Shown here in pieces: positions 33,143-34,874 of a stretch of 34,874 nt of DNA. A program made the translations under genes and the position numbers. This DNA comes from CAMBRF01 sp964404035 (lineage in GTDB: Bacteria; Verrucomicrobiota; Kiritimatiellia; CAIKKV01; CAITUY01), in assembly GCA_964404035.1 (NCBI GenBank), contig CAYOIT010000033.1, forward strand, positions 1-34,874, given 5' to 3'. Numbering within the stretch: position 1 is the first letter of the stretch; each line of letters starts with the position of its first letter. A model generated the notes under the pieces. That model worked only from the letters and a program-made list of their open reading frames with translations, was not told where the DNA came from and searched no databases.

Positions 33143-33847
33143 TCAGCCCTTCTTGACTTCCTTCTTCTTCTCTTCCTTGCCGCCCTTGGCCGGCTCGGCT
33201 CCCGCAGCGCCCTCTTCTTCCTTCTTCTTGCCAATGACTTCGGGTGTGACCGCCGTACCTTCCGCCGCCGTTTCCTCAACCTTCTCTTCGCGCGGCGCGA
33301 CAACGGTGGCCACGGCCACATCGCCGGAGGTCAGCACCGTGAACTTCGGATCAATCACCAGATCGCGAATCATGAGCGTTCCGCCCAGGGCCAGGTTGGA
33401 CACATCCACGACAATCTCTTCCACCAGATCGCCGGGCAGACAGTCCACTTCGATATGACGCAACAGATGCTCGAGAATGCCGCCGCCCTGTGAAACGCCA
33501 ACGGGCTCGCCGTGGAGCGTCAAGGCAATCGTCACGCGCATCTTCTTGGTCATCGAGATCTCGACAAAGTCGGCGTGCAGCACTTCGCCCATGACCGCCT
33601 CGTGCTGGACTTCGCGCAGCAGGGCCTTCGTAACGCCTTCGCCCTCGACGTCCAGGTCCACGATCAGGTTCTCGCTCGTGTGACGCTTGAGCATCGTATC
33701 GAAGTCGCGACGGTTGATCTTAAGCGAACGCGCCCCTCTCTCCCCGTACACTACGGCTGGCATCCATCCGGTCTTCCGAAGTGACCGCGCCGCGGACGTT
33801 CCAGAGGTTTCACGCTTGCCTGCTGACAGTTTGATTTCCTTGGCCAT
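33143..33847 (-). CDS. rplY: Large ribosomal subunit protein bL25 (CTC/long form)
   Basis: This 234-aa protein is the long form of bL25, which binds 5S rRNA. The N-terminal domain (about 1-95: GKRETSGTSAARSLRKTGWMPAVVYG) is followed by the TL5/CTC C-terminal beta domain (about 96-185: VTIALTLHGEPVGVSQGGGILEHLLRHIEVDCLP). The last 50 residues are low-complexity and rich in Lys, Glu and Ala (KKKEEEGAAGAEPAKG). The prs-rplY-pth order is conserved across many bacteria. GGAAGAGGAA precedes the ATG. Confidence 0.96.
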   Translation of the reverse strand: MAKEIKLSAGKRETSGTSAARSLRKTGWMPAVVYGERGARSLKINRRDFDTMLKRHTSENLIVDLDVEGEGVTKALLREVQHEAVMGEVLHADFVEISMTKKMRVTIALTLHGEPVGVSQGGGILEHLLRHIEVDCLPGDLVEEIVVDVSNLALGGTLMIRDLVIDPKFTVLTSGDVAVATVVAPREEKVEETAAEGTAVTPEVIGKKKEEEGAAGAEPAKGGKEEKKKEVKKG

Positions 33848-33871
33848 ACTTTCCTCTTCCTTCTCCGTTTG

Positions 33872-34807
33872 CTAAACCTTGAACAACGACGACACCGACT
33901 GGTTGTCGTGAATACGCAGGACAGCCTCCCCCAGCAACCCTGCCACCGATAAGACCTTGATCGGAAAGCCGCTCAATTGGGCCGACTCTCTGAGCGGCAC
34001 AGTGTCGGTCACCACCAGTTCCTTGATGTCCGAGTTCTTCAGTCTTTCAAAACCGAGATCCGTCAGGACCGCATGGGTCACGGCCGCATAAATATTCTCG
34101 GCGCCGTTCTGTTTGAGAATACGCGCGGCGGTGGTCAGGGTTCCGGCCGTCGTGACCAGATCATCCACCAGCACGCAGTTGCACCCGCGCACATCGCCCA
34201 CCATCGTCAGGGCTTCCACCTCGGTCGGGCCCTTGCGCTGCTTGGCCACCAGCGCCAAACCGGCGTGCAGCATCTCGGAATAGGCGTGCGCCATCTTGAG
34301 CCCGCCCGTGTCAGGCGAAACCACAACAGGGTTCGACAGATTCTTCTCCGCCAGATACTTGACCAGCACCGGCGAGGAATAGAGGTGATCCACGGGAATA
34401 TCGAAGAAGCCCTGCAACTGCTGGGCATGAAAATCCACCGTCAGCAACCGGTTGGTGCCGGCCGCGACCAGAAGATTGGCCACCAGCTTCGCCGTGATCG
34501 GAACGCGCGGCTGGTCTTTGCGATCCTGGCGGGCATAGCCGTAAAAAGGTAACACCGCCGTGATGCGCGCGGCGGACGCCCGACGCATCGCGTCGATCAT
34601 GATCAGCAGTTCCATCAGGTTTTCGTTGGGCGGATAGCAGGTGGACTGAACCACGAAGACATCCTTGCCCCGGACGTTTTCCAGGATTTTGACCCACGTC
34701 TCCCCGTCCGGGAAACGACTGACCTGAGCCTTGCCAAGGGGAATCCCCAGATAGTCGGCCATGCTCTGCGCCAGTAGCGGGTTGGCTGTTCCTGTAAAAA
34801 TCTTCAT
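33872..34807 (-). CDS. prs: Ribose-phosphate pyrophosphokinase
   Basis: This 311-aa enzyme makes PRPP from ribose 5-phosphate and ATP for nucleotide, histidine and NAD synthesis. Seen: MKIFTGTANPLLAQSMADYL, SRFPDGETWVKI, the VVQSTCYPPNENLMELLIMIDA helix, PFYGYARQDRKD, VVSPDTGGLKMAHAY, the PRPP loop VLVDDLVTTAGTLTTAA and VTHAVLTD. The ATG at 34807 has GGAG about 4 nt upstream; eight upstream codons are unsupported. It follows a tRNA gene by 32 nt and may be co-transcribed with it. This gene would normally be called prs; it should not be confused with the PEP-CTERM prsK/R/T names. Confidence 0.97.
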   Translation of the reverse strand: MKIFTGTANPLLAQSMADYLGIPLGKAQVSRFPDGETWVKILENVRGKDVFVVQSTCYPPNENLMELLIMIDAMRRASAARITAVLPFYGYARQDRKDQPRVPITAKLVANLLVAAGTNRLLTVDFHAQQLQGFFDIPVDHLYSSPVLVKYLAEKNLSNPVVVSPDTGGLKMAHAYSEMLHAGLALVAKQRKGPTEVEALTMVGDVRGCNCVLVDDLVTTAGTLTTAARILKQNGAENIYAAVTHAVLTDLGFERLKNSDIKELVVTDTVPLRESAQLSGFPIKVLSVAGLLGEAVLRIHDNQSVSSLFKV

Positions 34808-34839
34808 AGAGCTCCGTACTCGTATCCACACACAATTGT

Positions 34840-34874
34840 TGGTTGCCCGACTAGGACTCGAACCTAGACTCTAG
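34840..34874 (-). tRNA. tRNA, 3' part only (probably tRNA-Gln)
   Basis: The visible minus-strand end has a T arm CTAGG-TTCGAGT-CCTAG, acceptor strand TCGGGCA, discriminator A and CCA. The 5' part and anticodon are outside the window. A TCGGGCA 3' acceptor implies a 5' TGCCCGA start; a first base T is typical of tRNA-Gln, so that identity is a guess. Confidence 0.7.

Noticed and set aside
1..34874. CRISPR arrays, insertion sequences or integrase genes
   Set aside because: No regular direct repeats with spacers, no transposase or integrase motifs and no terminal inverted repeats were seen.

Overview
The window reads as a GC-rich bacterial chromosome segment from a diderm with lipid A (lpxD, bamA, an OmpH/Skp-type chaperone, Wza-type export lipoprotein). 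One secreted protein has a DxDGNGxPDxWE calcium-binding repeat, a golvesin-type domain and a terminal G-F-Y-R-I motif. That style of protein is common in the PVC group, especially Kiritimatiellota and Verrucomicrobiota, so I infer a Kiritimatiellota-like organism. This is an inference from gene style, not a phylogeny.

Region 1 (1-13,733, all minus strand) is an exosortase/exopolysaccharide locus. In transcription order it holds a membrane histidine kinase (PrsK type), a sigma-54 activator (PrsR type), an exosortase with the C/R/H catalytic residues, a 1073-aa TPR lipoprotein (PrsT type) and an outer-membrane beta-barrel protein. Then come a secreted golvesin/fibronectin-like protein, a polysaccharide export lipoprotein, an initiating sugar-phosphate transferase with a degenerate GGDEF-like N-terminus, and the start of a sugar-nucleotide oxidoreductase that runs off the window. 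The secreted golvesin protein has its own intergenic region. There a near-consensus -24/-12 (sigma-54) promoter lies on the coding strand about 145 bp downstream of a perfect 12-bp palindrome, which suggests the locus's own PrsK/PrsR pair drives it. No PEP-CTERM substrate is encoded in the window.

Region 2 (13,740-18,900) mixes RNA genes and accessory genes: tRNA-Asp(GTC), a HAD phosphatase (gph), tmRNA (ssrA) and a truncated beta-propeller gene abutting the ssrA 3' end. It continues with a 4-TM holin-superfamily protein, a release-factor-like GGQ protein resembling mitochondrial MTRFR, a small conserved protein of unknown function, a Gfo/Idh/MocA oxidoreductase and gmhA.

Region 3 (18,914-22,862, plus strand) is a compact operon: a secreted SH3 protein, an M48 metalloprotease lipoprotein, a CHASE2 adenylate cyclase and queF.

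Region 4 (22,888-34,874, minus strand) is a long, tightly packed housekeeping block: a tRNA (probably Gln), prs, rplY, pth, rpsF, ssb, rpsR, rplI, dnaB, bamA, skp, lpxD, galE, recA and a DUF2007/zinc-ribbon gene. Several junctions overlap by 4 bp (ATGA). The translation/replication genes are therefore physically joined to envelope-assembly genes and end with recA.
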